From: Mastacembelus armatus
Lineage: Eukaryota; Chordata; Actinopteri; Synbranchiformes; Mastacembelidae
Length of the DNA stretch: 64,000 nt
Assembly: GCF_900324485.2 (NCBI RefSeq)
Contig: NC_046645.1
Location: 12,365,824-12,429,823, forward strand
Direction of reading: 5' to 3'
The notes beneath the pieces were generated by a model. It made no database searches, was not told the origin of the DNA, and saw only the letters and a list, made by a program, of their open reading frames with translations. Both the position numbers and the translations under genes were made by a program. This document shows, piece by piece, positions 47,248 to 60,893 of this stretch (the first letter of the stretch is position 1; every line of letters starts with the position of its first letter).

Positions 47248-50200
47248 CTACCTGGCCATCAGGTTCTTCTTTGTGTTTTTCTCAGGCCGCAAAAGAATGA
47301 TGAAACACTTTGGAGCAAAGATGCAGAACAGTAAACCATAGCTAGAGGCAAGAATTGCAAATATCTCCACAGCAACTGCATATTTTCCAGGTGAGCTAAC
47401 ATAAGCAGGAACAAATGCTACCCAGACAGCACAAAAGATCAGCATGCTGAAGGTGATCAGTTTGGCCTCATTAAAATTATCAGGGAGTTTCCGAGCAAGA
47501 AAGGCTAAAAGTAGACTTGTGCAGGCCAGCAGGCCTATGTAGCCCAAAACCAGTGAGAAGCCCACCACAGAGGCCATGGCACACTTCAGGGTGACTTTTA
47601 ACCCTGGGATATCCAAGTCAGGTTGAGGCACTGGGGGACTGAGCGATAGCCAAATAATACAGATGATAACCTTGATGAAAAAAAAGCATCGCATAAAGTC
47701 AGGTTAAAGTATGTTAAATGATATAATTATTAATAACTTTGTGATTTAAAATGGTGCATCTGCAACTCTAACCTGTATACAGGTAAAGAGGCAGACACTT
47801 CCTCTTTGCTGGCCTGGACCAAACCACTTCATCAAGGCTTCAGCACCAGGCCGAGCTGAGCGGAATGCTGCAAGAACCACTATGGTTTTGACTTGGAGGC
47901 AGGAAACACAGAGAACAAAGCTGATCCCAAAGGCTGCCTGCTGGAACCGACAAGACCAGACTGATGGACGACCAATGAACACCAGTGAGCACAGGAAGCA
48001 GAGCTTCAGTGACAGAAGAAGCAGGAAGCTCAGTTCTGAGTTGTTGGCTCGTACCTTAAGGTGAATCAGATTAACAGACAGATACTAAACTTTTTTTATA
48101 GACAAAATAATGTCAGACATATATGTGAAAGAATCAGTGAAACATACAACATCCTCTCTCTTAGATTCTGCTGGGTTCTTACCATAGGTGTTTGACGGTA
48201 GTACAGAAAGACCACAAACACAGCTGTTGTCACCATGGCACCAGATACAGCTGCTGTAGTCAGAGTAATGCCCAAAGTTTCATTGAAGGAAAGGAAGTCC
48301 AGCTGACGAGGGATGCAAGCGGTTCGGTTAGCATTGGACCAGAACTCAGATGGACAACGTTCACACTGAGGAGAACCTGTGTGAGATGAAGACACACAAA
48401 AAAGGGACACTGGAAAAAACATTGAAATGGGAAAACTGTAGTTGAATTCAGGGCATGTTATAAACTCATTGTTACTACAAATTGGAAGATTGTGATGCTG
48501 TGCTGCTCTGACAGGATAAAATATTTAAGGGACTATCTTCTCTCTCCTCACCAGTTTTATTGCTAATCTCCCCTTCAGCACATGGGATACAGTCAAAGCA
48601 GCAGACAGGTTCCCCTTTCCTGTTGGCCATTCGAGTCCCTGGGGGGCAGCTCTCACTGCAAACTGAAACTGGCACCTACAACAACAAACAAAATACAAAA
48701 TTCTCAAAATACACTACAATTGTGAGCCATCATGATTAATATTTTATTCTGTATAGTAATTATTTTGGCCTAAATCTGATTCTTTCTTCATAAACACCTG
48801 ATTGGACCCACTGCTCCACTGAATAGCCGACTCGTTAAGGTGGATGTCAAACCCATCCACTCGACCAATCAAAAGAAGTTTTAGTGACCCCTCAGGAGTC
48901 TTCTGCCAGTTCACAAGGTCGTACTTTGCTGGAATGTCAGCCCCTTGGAAATAAAACCTTTCCGCTTGCGGTGTGGTGAAGTTCAAGTTGCCCAAATGCT
49001 GCATTAACTGAAAGCATTAGACATTTTCAAACATAAATTATGAAAGTGTTAGAAAAGTGTAGCATCTGTTGAAATGTACTGTAACTGTGTTTACCTCTAT
49101 GGGTTTGATGTGTTTTGGTAACGAGCAGATCAAGTTGTTTCCAGGAGGACTGTCTCTGTTGGGACATGACAGAAGGTTGTGAAGTGCATGAGCTGCAGCA
49201 TAAACAGCAAGGTAGACATTATATGTCACCCTTAGCTCGGAGGTTTCAGTAAAAGGATGCTGTGCTCCCTTCAGAGACTCTGTGCCATTGCACAGAGGTA
49301 GAGAAGCTTGTTGAGGTGACCCATTTGCAAGAGAAGGTGGTGAAGAGGCATATGAAGAGAAATTTGTGGGCCCAGGACTACAACCAAACACCTTCTGCCA
49401 AAACTCTCTTAAAAACTTGTCACTGGGACGATGAGATGGGTTCAGATTTCTCAGAAAATGTTCAAAGCCAGGAATAGTTGAACTTCTAATGGCAACACCA
49501 AGAACACCATTTGCCACTTTACTTGTGACAGGGTTTTGGCGAAGATCACTGTTGGTGCTCCAAGCCTCACTGGCCAGAAACTGTCTGTCAGTCACCTAGT
49601 GATAACAACACAATATGAAAAAAAAAAAATTCTAAAGCTATTATTTTTCTCCAAATTTCTGTCGTCATTCACAGATTCAGTATTAAATTTTGTTTTACTT
49701 TCTTACATTTATCTTGGTTAGTTGCAGAAACAGTTCCCTCACATCTGTATACCAGGTAACAATAAGAATCACCCTTGCAGTTGAGGCCTTGATTGTAAGT
49801 GCTGCTCGTCTGGCCTCATTCACTATGTTTTCCCTGTTGAGTGTCTCTACAAATGCCAGACACACCCCAGCACGCTGAATCTCCTCCTGAAATATCTGAT
49901 ATACGCAGTTGGAAGTAACAAAACAATTACGTGAATGAAAAGGAGTTACATACTGTAGTTTTCTTGTATCAGTAAATGTAATATTCTTGAACAAGAAATA
50001 TAAAAACAAATGGACCTTTAGTGCTGTAAGGCCATAATTATTGTTTGCTACCACGGCTCCAATCCAGGTCCAATTGAAGTGTATGGCAAGCTGGGCAATG
50101 GCCCGGGCTTGGTAAAAATCACTAGGCATGGTACGGAAGAAGTTAGGAAACTGGGACCTATCACTTAGACAGGAGCAGCTAGCTGTATAGCTCATCTAAA

Positions 50201-51549
50201 AGACAAAAACACATACAGTACATACACACTTTCTGTTGTTTTACTTCAAGAAAAATATATCTACTGCTGCAGAAGGTATTTTCTTTTTACTGTGAGGATT
50301 GTAAAAAGAAAGTGTTGCTTTTAACAACAGAATGTGACAAAATGCAACAATAAATGTTTCTATGTAAGCTCCAATAAGTTTGGATATTTTTAATTGAACT
50401 CACTAAAGGTAAAGAGAGGGGACCCAGGATCCTGGAAAGTATCTGGGCCGTTATGGATGAGTCACCACCAATAATCAAAGGAACAGGCAGAGCACCTGAT
50501 GACAATATAAAATATAATGGAATTAGGTGATTTTTAAATAAAAAATACTTTAAAACTGCACTGCATTGTTGCTTTCATTATTTTACTTGCAAAGGTCAAT
50601 TTAGTACCTCTGCTGTCCCCAGCTTCCTCTCCATATCCAGCAGAGTCATCTGGCAGAGCTGTTGAGTTACAGCTGCTGCTGTTTCCTCCAACCAGGGACA
50701 GTGCTGCCTGCACAGCCCAGAGGGGAAAGGCACAGCTATCGTAAATATGGTAGCCCAGCTTTACACCTGGCAGCAGCATCGTACTATGATTGATTTCCTC
50801 CAGCGCAAACACCATAGCATATACATACTGCAATGGAAGGTCTTCTAATCTGACACGACAAGAGAGAAGAAGTGAGAGGAAATATCAGTCAAATTGCTGT
50901 AGTGATTTTTAAAGTGACTATAATAATTTTGAAATTCTATAGATATAGATAATCACTTTAAGTTATCAATGGATGGTCAAATATAACTAGAAGAAACAAA
51001 AAATCTATATGTGAAAGTGAACAAACCACTGATATTTAACTCCAAAAGAAAAAAAAAAGATACAGTTAATAATGTTTGAAACATAAATACATATGATTGA
51101 GTATTTAGAGTAACAGGAAATATCAATCAAATTGCTGAAGTGATTATTAAGCTTCTAATCTATAATAAAGTGTTATGTAATCACTTTGTGTCATCAATGT
51201 ATGAGCAATTCCAGTAAACAAATGCATACATGCTTCAGACATATGCATATGTATTGTGCAGTATTGAAAGTTTAGAGTTTTACCCAGTGCAAGATTTGTA
51301 GTGTGGCAGCTGAGTGAAATCATGATTTATAGCTGGAGGCTTGTAGTAAATATTAAAAAGCCCACCAATAACTATATCTCCATCCTGGAACAGACCCTGG
51401 TCACTCGGTGTACCCCACTGAGAACAAGTTACAGTCTGAACCACCTGCAGTCCCACCCTGAGCCCCAGCTGTGTGCCCACAAGCCCCACAAGCAGCAGGG
51501 ATGGGACTGAGGAGGGCCACAGCGTGGACAGCCAGGAGAACCAAGACAT
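47248..51549 (-). CDS. OlfC/V2R-like class C chemoreceptor, gene H
   Basis: Eleven exons from the 5' side: 51549-51284, 50849-50608, 50495-50404, 50195-50016, 49895-49707, 49595-49095, 49007-48798, 48675-48552, 48376-48183, 48054-47773, 47670-47248. Open for 900 residues. MSYTAS, TMPSD (TIPSD elsewhere), NNNYG and LASEAW are present. Exon 7 has its own changes ([17 protein letters not shown]) where E, F, G, I and J agree. Intron 4 is only 120 bases, a multiple of three, and free of stops, so its retention would keep the frame. Intron 1 is 434 bases because it holds two paralogous versions of the same segment. Start chosen at [12 protein letters not shown] as in F. Predicted olfactory receptor. 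Confidence 0.93.
50881..51270. repeat. Doubled paralogous intron-1 segment in gene H
   Basis: 50881-51116 matches intron 1 of E/F nearly base for base (ATCAGTCAAATTGCTGTAGT to TGAGTATTTAGAGTAA). From 51117 a second, diverged version starts again (GGAAATATCAATCAAATTGC, TCACTTTGTGTCATCAATG). Homologous segments of two paralogs thus lie side by side in one intron. Confidence 0.75.
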
Positions 51550-51839
51550 GGATGCAGCTGAAAATTTGAAATATGTAAAATACACACATATAGCTTTTCA
51601 TTGACACATATAGCAAATCAGTGACATGGATGCAGTTATCCTGAAAACGTTTTGCAAAATATACACAGTTAAATGGTTTTTCATTGACACAATATACATA
51701 AGTAAGAGGTGAAATTAATTCAACCAATATAACCCTTAAAGGTTCCTAAACTTGAACAAATTTTAAAATAATTTTACAGATAAAATGTATATCACAACAA
51801 TACAACCTTCACTAACAACTGACAAGGTATCTTAACTCT

Positions 51840-51915
51840 GACACATCCTCCTCCTGCTCTGCAAAACATTGATGTTGTTCTGGCTATTTATAACAATTGG
51901 AAAGCCCTTGGTAGA
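51840..51915 (-). promoter_or_regulatory. TATA module of gene H
   Basis: TATAAATA on the minus strand (plus-strand 51885-51892), AGGGCTTTCCAATTG upstream and GAGCAGGAGGAGGATG downstream. Same layout as E-G. Confidence 0.6.
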
Positions 51916-51993
51916 ATGATGATAAACAGGATGACAGCCTACAAAATGACTTAAGCTGATTAAACTCTGATATAGACACTAGTACTTACTTAA

Positions 51994-52388
51994 CCCTCCT
52001 GTTGCTGTCTTCGGGTCAATTTGAACCATTTTCAAAAGTTAATATGTGATAACTTTGGTTTTCTCCCAAATAATTAACTAAAATTTACATGGATGGTTCC
52101 CTACTATTACTGTTAAATAAATGTTAATATGTTGGAAACAAGTTCACTAAATTCAAATTTGCCCATTCTGTTCTGACTGCTTATAAAGCATGACATTTTT
52201 TTAGTTTCACCATTTTAATGAACTTGTTTCCAACCATACATGTTGGTAATATATGGTAATATGTTGTTACTTACACTTACAGTAGGGAACCATCCATGTC
52301 ATTTTAATTAATTATATGGAAGAAAACTAAAGTCATCACATGTTCATTTTTGAAAATGGGTCAAATTGACCCAAAGATAACAGGAGGG
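51994..52388. mobile_element. piggyBac-type MITE with TTAA target duplication
   Basis: 395 bases bounded by TTAA on both sides (51990-51993 and 52389-52392). The ends are CCCTCCTGTTGCTGTCTTCG and, in reverse complement, CCCTCCTGTTATCTTTGGGT. The inverted match goes on through GGGTCAATTTGA, ATTTTCAAAA and GGATGGTTCCCTACT, so nearly the whole element folds back. No coding capacity. Confidence 0.88.
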
Positions 52389-52392
52389 TTAA

Positions 52393-53420
52393 GGTCAGTA
52401 ACTGCAGATGTCCTAGTTTGATTCTCATCTTTAAGTTTTAGCTGCTAGACAGAAATTGCATTAGGCTTTTAAAGAATAAGGAGTTTTGTAGTTTATTTAT
52501 TTTCCACATATCCCACATAGAAACCATTGCTATGCTTATTCATTTGTGATGTAGACCTGAATCATTGCACAAACACTATTAAAACCACACAGCTGGATTT
52601 TTAAAGCAATTGATAAAAATGGAAAGTAACCTATATATTATCTGTTACCTACAAAAGTACTGTAGTGTGGGGAAAAAAAGCACAGCTGTCAAGTGACAGA
52701 AAGTGAATATATTTTATTATCTATGCACATTGTGTTTTTTGGTACAACTGAGAACGTGCCTGTATCCTCTATTCATTCTCAATAGAAGCTGGTAATCAAC
52801 ATTTTTTGGTCGTAGAATAATCAGTGAACAATGAAAGACAACAAGTTCTTTTTTAACCAATGTGTCTGATTAAGTGAGTGGTGTGGTGCTTGTACAGATG
52901 TATGCCATAGTATGTTATATGTACCACTGTATAGGTAAAAAATAAGGTTTGGAATTTTGATCTAATGACGTGACCAGTGTAGCGATCTGTCCAGGGTCTA
53001 ACTTGCCTCTTGACCAATGTCAGATGGCATTGTCTGCAGCCCAACGCAATCCTGAGGTGGATTAGAATTAAAGGGAATGGATAGATGAATGTTATGGCCT
53101 ATAGCACAGCATTGTGGCATTGTTTACTTTGTGTGTGTAAATATTTGATATGTGTCTGTCACATTCTGTCTATGAAATGTTGGTTACGTGAGTGTTGTCT
53201 GTGTCATATATGAACAGACAAAATGTTCTGACTTATTTCACTAAAGTGAAAAGGCAAAACTGTGACAGATTGAGAATTAGCATAATTTGAACAAATTGAC
53301 ATATCAAATACACAGGCAAAGTATTAGTCTAGATTTTGTCCAATAAAGGGCTACACCTATTTGTTGTCACAAGACACATACACCATGTTGAATTATTATA
53401 CTTGCTTGTAAATCAAAAAA
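52393..53420. other. Intergenic DNA between H and I
   Basis: AT-rich 3' flank of I. From about 53290 it is distantly similar to the 3' flank of J (CAATAAAGGGCTACA against CACTAAAGGGCTACA). No gene. Confidence 0.45.
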
Positions 53421-56400
53421 CTATCTAGCCATTAGATGTTTCTTAGTGTTTTTCTCAGGCCTGAAAAGAATGATAAAACATTTTGGGGCAAAAATGCAGA
53501 GGAGTAAACCATAGCTAGAGGCAAGAATTGCAAATATTTCCACAGCAACAACATACTTCCCAGGAGAGCTAACATAAGCAGGGACAAAGGCCACCCAGAC
53601 AGTACAGAAGATCAGCATGCTGAACGTGATCAGTTTGGCCTCATTGAAATTATCTGGGAGTTTCCGAGCAAGAAAGGCCAAGAGAAGACAGGAACAGGAA
53701 AGCAGGCCAATGTAGCCCAGTACCAGTGAGAAGCCCACCACAGAGGCCATGGCACACTCCAATGTGACCTTTGACCCTTGGAAACCCAGATCTTGCTGAG
53801 GCACTGGGGGACTGAGGGAGAGCCATGTGGAACAAATGATAACCTATAGGAAGAGTAAACATTAAATATTAATTGACACTAATGTTGTTATAGGAATAAG
53901 GTACTAAAAAGAAAACATTTTAGGTTTTATTGGAACTTAAACATAGGTAGAGGAAGAAGTTTGTTATCATCATTTGATCACTAAAACAATATTTACACCT
54001 GTATGCAGGTGAAGAGGCAGACACTTCCTCTTTGCTGGCCTGGACCAAACCACTTTATCAAGCCTTCAGCACCAGGCCGAGCTGAGCGGAAAACAGCCAG
54101 AACCACTATGGTTTTTACAAGGAGGCAGGAAACACAAAGAACAAAGCTGATCCCAAAGGCTGCCTGCTGGAACCGACAAGACCAGACTGATGGACGACCA
54201 ATGAACACCAGTGAACACAGGAAGCAGAGCTTCAGTGACAGAAGAAGCAGGAAGCTCAGTTCTGAGTTGTTGGCTCGTACCTTAAGGTGAATCAGATTAA
54301 CAGACAGATACTAAACTTTTTTTCATAGACAAAATAATGTCAGACATATATGTGAAAGAATCAGTGAAACATACAACATCCTCTCTCTTAGATTCTGCTG
54401 GGTTCTTACCATAGGTGTTTGACGGTAGTACAGAAAGACCACAAACACAGCTGTTGTCACCATGGCACCAGATACAGCTGCTGTAGTCAGAGTAATGCCC
54501 AGAGTTTCATTGAAGGAAAGGAAGTCCAGCTGACGAGGGATGCAAGCGGTTCGGTTAGCATTGGACCAGAACTCAGATGGACAACGCTCACAGTGAGGAG
54601 AACCTGGAAGAAGAAAGAGAACAGAAAGACAAGGCAAATAATCGGAACATTAAAACTGCAAACATAAGTACCTGCTAATATTTGGAGTAATTTCCTCACC
54701 GGTTTTATTGCTAATCTCCCCTTCAGCACATGGGATACAGTCAAAGCAGCAGACAGGTTCCCCTTTCCTGTTGGCCATTCGAGTCCCTGGGGGGCAGCTC
54801 TCACTGCAAACTGAAACTGGCACCTAAATAATGAGCAGGTTAATGTTCAGTGTCATAATCTTATCAAATGAAATAAAACAGTTTAAAATTAGTTTAGTAG
54901 CCTTTAGACAACTGACTGATCTGACTACCTGATTGGACCCACTGCTCCACTGAATAGCCGACTCATTAAGGTGGATGTCAAACCCATCCACATGGCCAAC
55001 CAAAACGAGTTTGAGTGACCCCTCAGGAGTCTTCTGCCAGTTCACAAGGTCGTACTTTGCTGGAATGTCAGCCCCTTGGAAATAAAACCCTTCCCCTTGT
55101 GGTGTGGTGAAGTTCACCTTGTTCAAGTGCTGCAACAGCTGAAAGCATCAAATGTTGAAAAACTTGATATTTCAAAATAAAAGTGTTATATGAAAAATCC
55201 ATTAACCATATTCAGTTAATTAAAACATTAAGAAGTATCTGTGTTGTCATTAAGATAAGACAGTGATATTTATGGTTACCTCTATGGGCTTGATGTGTTT
55301 GGGAGAGGAACAAGTGGTGATGTTGGTTCTGGGTGAGTGTGTGTTGGGGCAGGACAGAAGGCTGTGCAGGGCATGGGCCGCAGCATAAACAGCAAGGTAA
55401 ACATTATGTGGCACCCTCAGCTGGGAGGTGTCAGTAAAGGGATGCTGAACTTCCTCCAAGGACTCTGTGCCTTTGCACGGTGGTAAAGAAGCTTTCTGAA
55501 GAGACTTCATGACAAAAGATGAAGTAGAAACATTTGACATATTATCAGACCTTGTTATGAGCGCTGGAGAGGATTGTGTAAATACAGGTATTTCCCCAGG
55601 ACTGCATCCAAACTCTGTTTCCCAAACTTCCCTTAAGAATTCATTATCTGGGCGACGAGATCTGAGGTAATTTTCAAATCCAGGTATTGCTGCACTTCGA
55701 ATGGCCACACCAAGAACACCACTTGCCATCTCTGACACAGCAGGATCTTTGAGAAGCTCATCACTGGTGCTCCAAGCCTCACTGGCTATGAACTGTCTGC
55801 CAGTCACCTACAGGAAGAGGACACTGAAATATAACACAAGAAACCCAACAGAATATTTGTTTTAATAAAAATATATTTTTTAATATAATGCTGATCACCT
55901 TAGTCACTTACATTTCTCTTGGCCAGTTCCACAAATAGTTTCTTTACTTCAGTATACCAACAAAAGATCAGAATCACCCTCGCAGTTGAGGCTTGAATAG
56001 TGAGTGCTACACGCCTGGCATCATTCACAATCGTTTCAGGATGGACAGTCTCTATGAATTCCAAACACACCCCTTTCCCCTCAGTCTCTTTCTGAAATAC
56101 CTGAAATGTGAAGTTCAAAAAGTATGTACATACATTTTTTTTATACTTTTAATATGAAGTCGATACATTAATCTACATACCTGTATTGCCAGTCGACCAT
56201 AATCACTGTTTACAATCACAATTCCAATCCAAGTCCAATGGAATCGTAGGGCCAGTTGTGCAATGGCCCTGGCTTGGTAAAAATCACTGGGGATTGTTCT
56301 GAAGAAGTTAGGAAACTGATGCCGGTCACTAAGACATGGACAGCTAGCCAAGTAGCTGATCTGAGGTAAAGATAGAAATATTATTTTGTTGGCAAATATT

Positions 56401-57525
56401 GTTTTATATTATGTATGATATTGCAAATGTTTTGTTTTTAAAATGTTTTTTTAAATTGCATAAGCCTCTTGATGCATATTGTGTTTTTAAAAAAAGGCTC
56501 ATCATTAGTTAATTTCCTCAGTTAAAGAGACTCACAACTGGTACAGAGAGAGGCCCCAGAATCCTCGAAAGTATTATTCCTAGCGTTGATGAGGGAGCAC
56601 CAATGAGCAAACGAACAGGTTGATCATCTAATAACATTAAACATGCAAATTAATTAGGATACTACACAATACATATGCATACTAAACTATATGATCATAT
56701 CGGTTGGTGTTTTAATGAACAGCAATTGTCAGTCTCATTTTAAATAATACAAAGTCTTACTTGCTTTCTCTCCAGGTTGTTCATAAGCTGTAGAATCAGG
56801 AATAGACTCTGTTAAGTTGCAGCTCTGTGTGTCTCCTCCGACCATTGATAGTGCACCTCTCAAAGCCCAGGGATATCGGCCACAGCCACAGCAGTCAAAT
56901 ATATGGTAGCCCAGCTTCACTCCTGGTAGCAAGATGCTGTTACGATTGATTTCTTCCACCGCAAATGCCATAGCATACATATATTTTAATGGCTCCAGAT
57001 CTAAACTGAGATCATAAAACAAAAACATGCATGCAAACACACATACACAGAGATGGTGGAGGGTCACCATACACTTGATTAGGTAATAGAAGCATCTTTC
57101 TGTATAAAGCAGTACAGTTTAATATCAACACAAACTAATGTCCCAAAATGATTATAAAGTACAATCAACTTGTATCTAAAAATATTTCATATATTTCAAA
57201 TCTAAGCATTATGAACTTTATGAAGACAGTATATTTTTGCAGGACTGATGCATTAGAATGTATAACTTTGTATTTGAAAATATAGTATGTATAGTAATTA
57301 CCTGCTGCATGGTTTATGATTTGGTGGCTTAGTGAAACCCAGATCTATAGCTGAAGGTATGTAATGCAGGTTAAAAAGTCCACCAATAATCACATCTCCA
57401 TCCTGATAGAGGCCCTCGGTGCTCGGTGCACCCCACCGGGAACACACTGTTGCCTGAACCGGGCTCATCTGTCTGCTCACTACACTGAGAAGCAGCATGG
57501 AGAGAGCTGGGGAGAACCAACACAT
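53421..57525 (-). CDS. OlfC/V2R-like class C chemoreceptor, gene I
   Basis: Eleven exons from the 5' side: 57525-57302, 57005-56761, 56627-56536, 56360-56181, 56100-55912, 55807-55280, 55138-54929, 54823-54700, 54603-54410, 54280-53999, 53843-53421. Open for 896 residues. Start set at [13 protein letters not shown], aligned with MSWFSWL of the other genes; an ATG ten codons earlier (57555) is also in frame. The flytrap domain is clearly diverged from E-H (signal peptide and exons 1-6, a longer exon 6 with [14 protein letters not shown]), whereas exons 7-10 are nearly the same as theirs. ISYLAS, TIPSD, NSDYG and IASEAW are present. Same intron positions as F. Separate sub-group with J; probably a different ligand range. 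Confidence 0.93.
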
Positions 57526-60500
57526 TGCTGCAGCTGTTCTGGACTTTGAAAACATTTAGGAAACTGTTACCTGAAGGTCTGAAAACATCAAACAGAAGTG
57601 CAATAAATGTAGTCAGTGAAACGCATGACTTTAAACTCATCATCAAACCTGAGAGTAGAGTGCATTACAGTCAAACAAAAAGTCAGTTTACCTCATAGAA
57701 AACATTCAGTTCTTGTTACCAAAGAAAACATCCACATGCCAAAATGTAACATCAGATATCCATGTCAGTTACCTGCAAAAAAGAACATTTTAAACAGAAA
57801 AACATTTAATTGAATTAAAAATGACTTATCACAAGGTAAATTCTGTCTGAAAATGGTACCTTGACTAAAACACACACTCCTCCCACTCTGCACAAGAGAA
57901 CTGTTGAAGTGAGTATTTATAATAGATGCAAAGCTGCAAGGAAGTAAAAGTGATGACACAAGCACACAACCCAAAATTATTTCTCTCTAGAGTGACAGTG
58001 GAAAAACAATCAAATGCTAGCAAATAACTAGCCTGTAGAAACCTGGCAGTAGCGGTGTTTTGGTGTGTTCAATATTTATTTGCAAAGCATTAATTCTTAA
58101 CCACTTTATCAAAAACGATGTTGCATAATGGTTATAAGAAAGGTGCAAAGATGTAGATTTTTGTGATTTTTTTTTTTTTTTTTTGATGTGCATAAAAGTG
58201 CATAAAATACATTATGGCACCACCTATAGGCTACTTGGCAAAAATAAATCATATGACCGAGCTGTGGTCACTACAGTTGCCTCTAAAGTTTGGTGGTCAT
58301 GTTTCGTGTTCATAATGATGATGATGATGACTGACCGCTACCACCACTGTCTGCAGCACACAACATTGTTCTCTGGTCATTGCTGTATTAAGCATTACAT
58401 GATCTTGTGCCAGAGCTCACAAAGCCGTTAAGGGAAGTGGGAAGAACACATGGGAACAGCACATTAGGGGCAATTTTCGCTGTCAACACACCCCAAAAAC
58501 AGTAAAAATCCATTGCTGTTTACCCTCCTAACACCCACAGTTGAAGCTCGAATCAGAAAACGTTTGTTGTGGACAGGACAGATTGAACTTTGTTGTTCTT
58601 TTCACTGAAAGATTTTCAGAGTTAGAACATTGTGTCAAAATTTGACTTCCAAGTTATGGTCTGGGCTTATCTCAGTGGAATGTGAATGCAGTATTTCCAA
58701 TACAGACAACTGAAGATGGATAACAGTGCAAGGTGAAAGCCAGACTGTATAACATGGCAATGAAAACACATCTTCTATACACAGCATCAATCTTTGTGAA
58801 GGTCTTTCAGAACTGATGCAGTACTGAGTGATGGCAAGGCCAGTTTGGTTTCTAAATATCATCGTGTTCAATGGGAGCACAAGCCCACCACATATATCGC
58901 TACTGAATCACTTGGCATTGAAATGTTGCTGAATGTTTTTCACACTTTTTAGCAAGCAAGCCATAATGTCTTTATCTCACAAAACTGATCATAATGTTAA
59001 AAACACTCAAAAGGGTGAATGGACATCCCAGATGATTAGGTTACATCAGACATAAGTCAGGGAGTTAAAGGGCGAGAGACTGATGAGCCACAGGTGTGCA
59101 ATTCATTTTTGTTTATTTCCCAAGCAATTATTTCCCATTATACACTGGGAGCAAGGTAAAACACAGGGGGAACATCTTTGTTTATTGTTTTCATGGTTTT
59201 GCAGATCATAGGCCACATTTGCAGAGCATAATAAAATGTTTATTATAGAAATTATATTATTGTGTGTGATGTTTGCAATTCAGCCTTTGGAAGAGTATTG
59301 TAGTCAGTCAAATAAAAGAATTTAACATTTTTGGTAATTTCCTACTGTTACTGATCCAATATCTAAATTCAAAACATGAGCCAATTCAGGCTCCCTCAGG
59401 ACTAAACCCAGTAAGGTTAAGGCAACACAACTAAGAGAAATGACAGAAATCAACATGTTTATGGGGCCTATGAGCCAAGTAAGTCATTACTCTTCTCCAC
59501 ACCCATCTGTCTCCCTGCTTGGAATATTATTTGTGCAGCTTTGAGGGAATTTTTATAATTCCATGGCAATGCCAACCCCCTTTCATAGTCTTAACATGTA
59601 TTTTGTCATTTTTGACCAAGTGTCATTACATGACAGCAGTTTTGAATGGTTTGCGAGGAAGTCATAGTAGACACACTGACAGCCGTGGTAGACTCAGGAT
59701 GTCAGAGGGGCAGGAGTGAAAATATTTAAAGGGCACATTATATATTCAATGGGCTAGTAGTAGATCACTTTAAAATAATAGCTTAGTGTCCTACTTGTCC
59801 TGTAGACAGGTAGACACATGATGTCACCAGGAAGTGTGGTCAGTGAATAAAGGGTATGCACTTGTAACATTGGATGGCATCCACTGTGTTCCAGAGGTAT
59901 TAACTACTGTCTGATATGGGACCTATAAAACACTGTAAGCAACAGACACCTTAACTTTTTTTCCATTTGTTTATCCCTACAGGTCTTACAGAACCCCCAA
60001 CTCAGCCCCTTAAAAAAGCAAGAACTGCTTTAGATTACATCTTAGTTTATAAATATAACATACTGGGCCAATTTGCCTCAATTTAAGCATCTCATTTGAA
60101 ACACCTAACTACTAACAGAAATGGGCCTCTAGATTTTAAGACTGTAGAGAAGATGATCTTACTCAGGGCCACAGAATCAAATTAAATGGTATTAGACTCC
60201 CATCTAGTGGTCATTATTAATAATATGAAACACAAAACAATAATGTCTATACTGTCAGCTCTTGTTTAGTTCAGTTATTCCCCTTTTAAAATATTTAATG
60301 TATTAACAGAAGTTAAGTAAATGGTAACAATAGTAGACACAAGTAATGCCTTCTCTGACATCCACGTCAGTAAGTCATTGTGAAAACCCAGTTTTTATTA
60401 TCTATGTTATTTGTTATGACAGACTATGTCATACAATGTGAAAGTACTCCATCTTTATTATTGAATTTGAATTAATGTTTGTGTTTAATAAAGGAGAAAG

Positions 60501-60893
60501 CACAATTACACAATCTTACATTAATAAATTATCTATTATAATATAATTATTTATATATTCTGTTTTGCATAAATCTCAGAGAGTTTTACTGAATTGAGGC
60601 CCAACATTTAATCATAACATAACAAAAATGTTTGTTTGTACTTAGTCCAGTGGTTGTTGTTTAATGTCATCTAGGTATAGCAGTAATATTCCCACTAAAA
60701 TTAAATGCCAATGACTATGTGTGACATATAAAGAGTTGCAATAATTACAATAATTTCAATTTAACAAATTGACACATACTGTATACAGGCGAGGAAGTAG
60801 CCCAGGCTTTGTCCACTAAAGGGCTACAGAGTGGGAGATGATCAGGTATTGTCTCCACATAATTAATATGATGCTTGCTGATAAATCAAAAAA
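57526..60893. other. Intergenic DNA between I and J
   Basis: 5' flank of I, then about 2.9 kb up to the stop codon of J. It holds a T-run at 58170-58184. 58480-58930 has a less AT-rich stretch that I could not assign. No gene recognised on either strand. Confidence 0.45.
57860..57940 (-). promoter_or_regulatory. TATA module of gene I
   Basis: TATAAATA on the minus strand (plus-strand 57914-57921) with CAGAGTGGGAGGAGTG downstream, a looser form of the module of E-H. The CTTTGCATCTATT upstream replaces CTTTACAGTTGTT. Confidence 0.5.

Noticed and set aside
58480-58930. Possible transposase or other coding fossil between I and J
   Set aside because: Six-frame reading gave no motif I could trust, so it is left unassigned.
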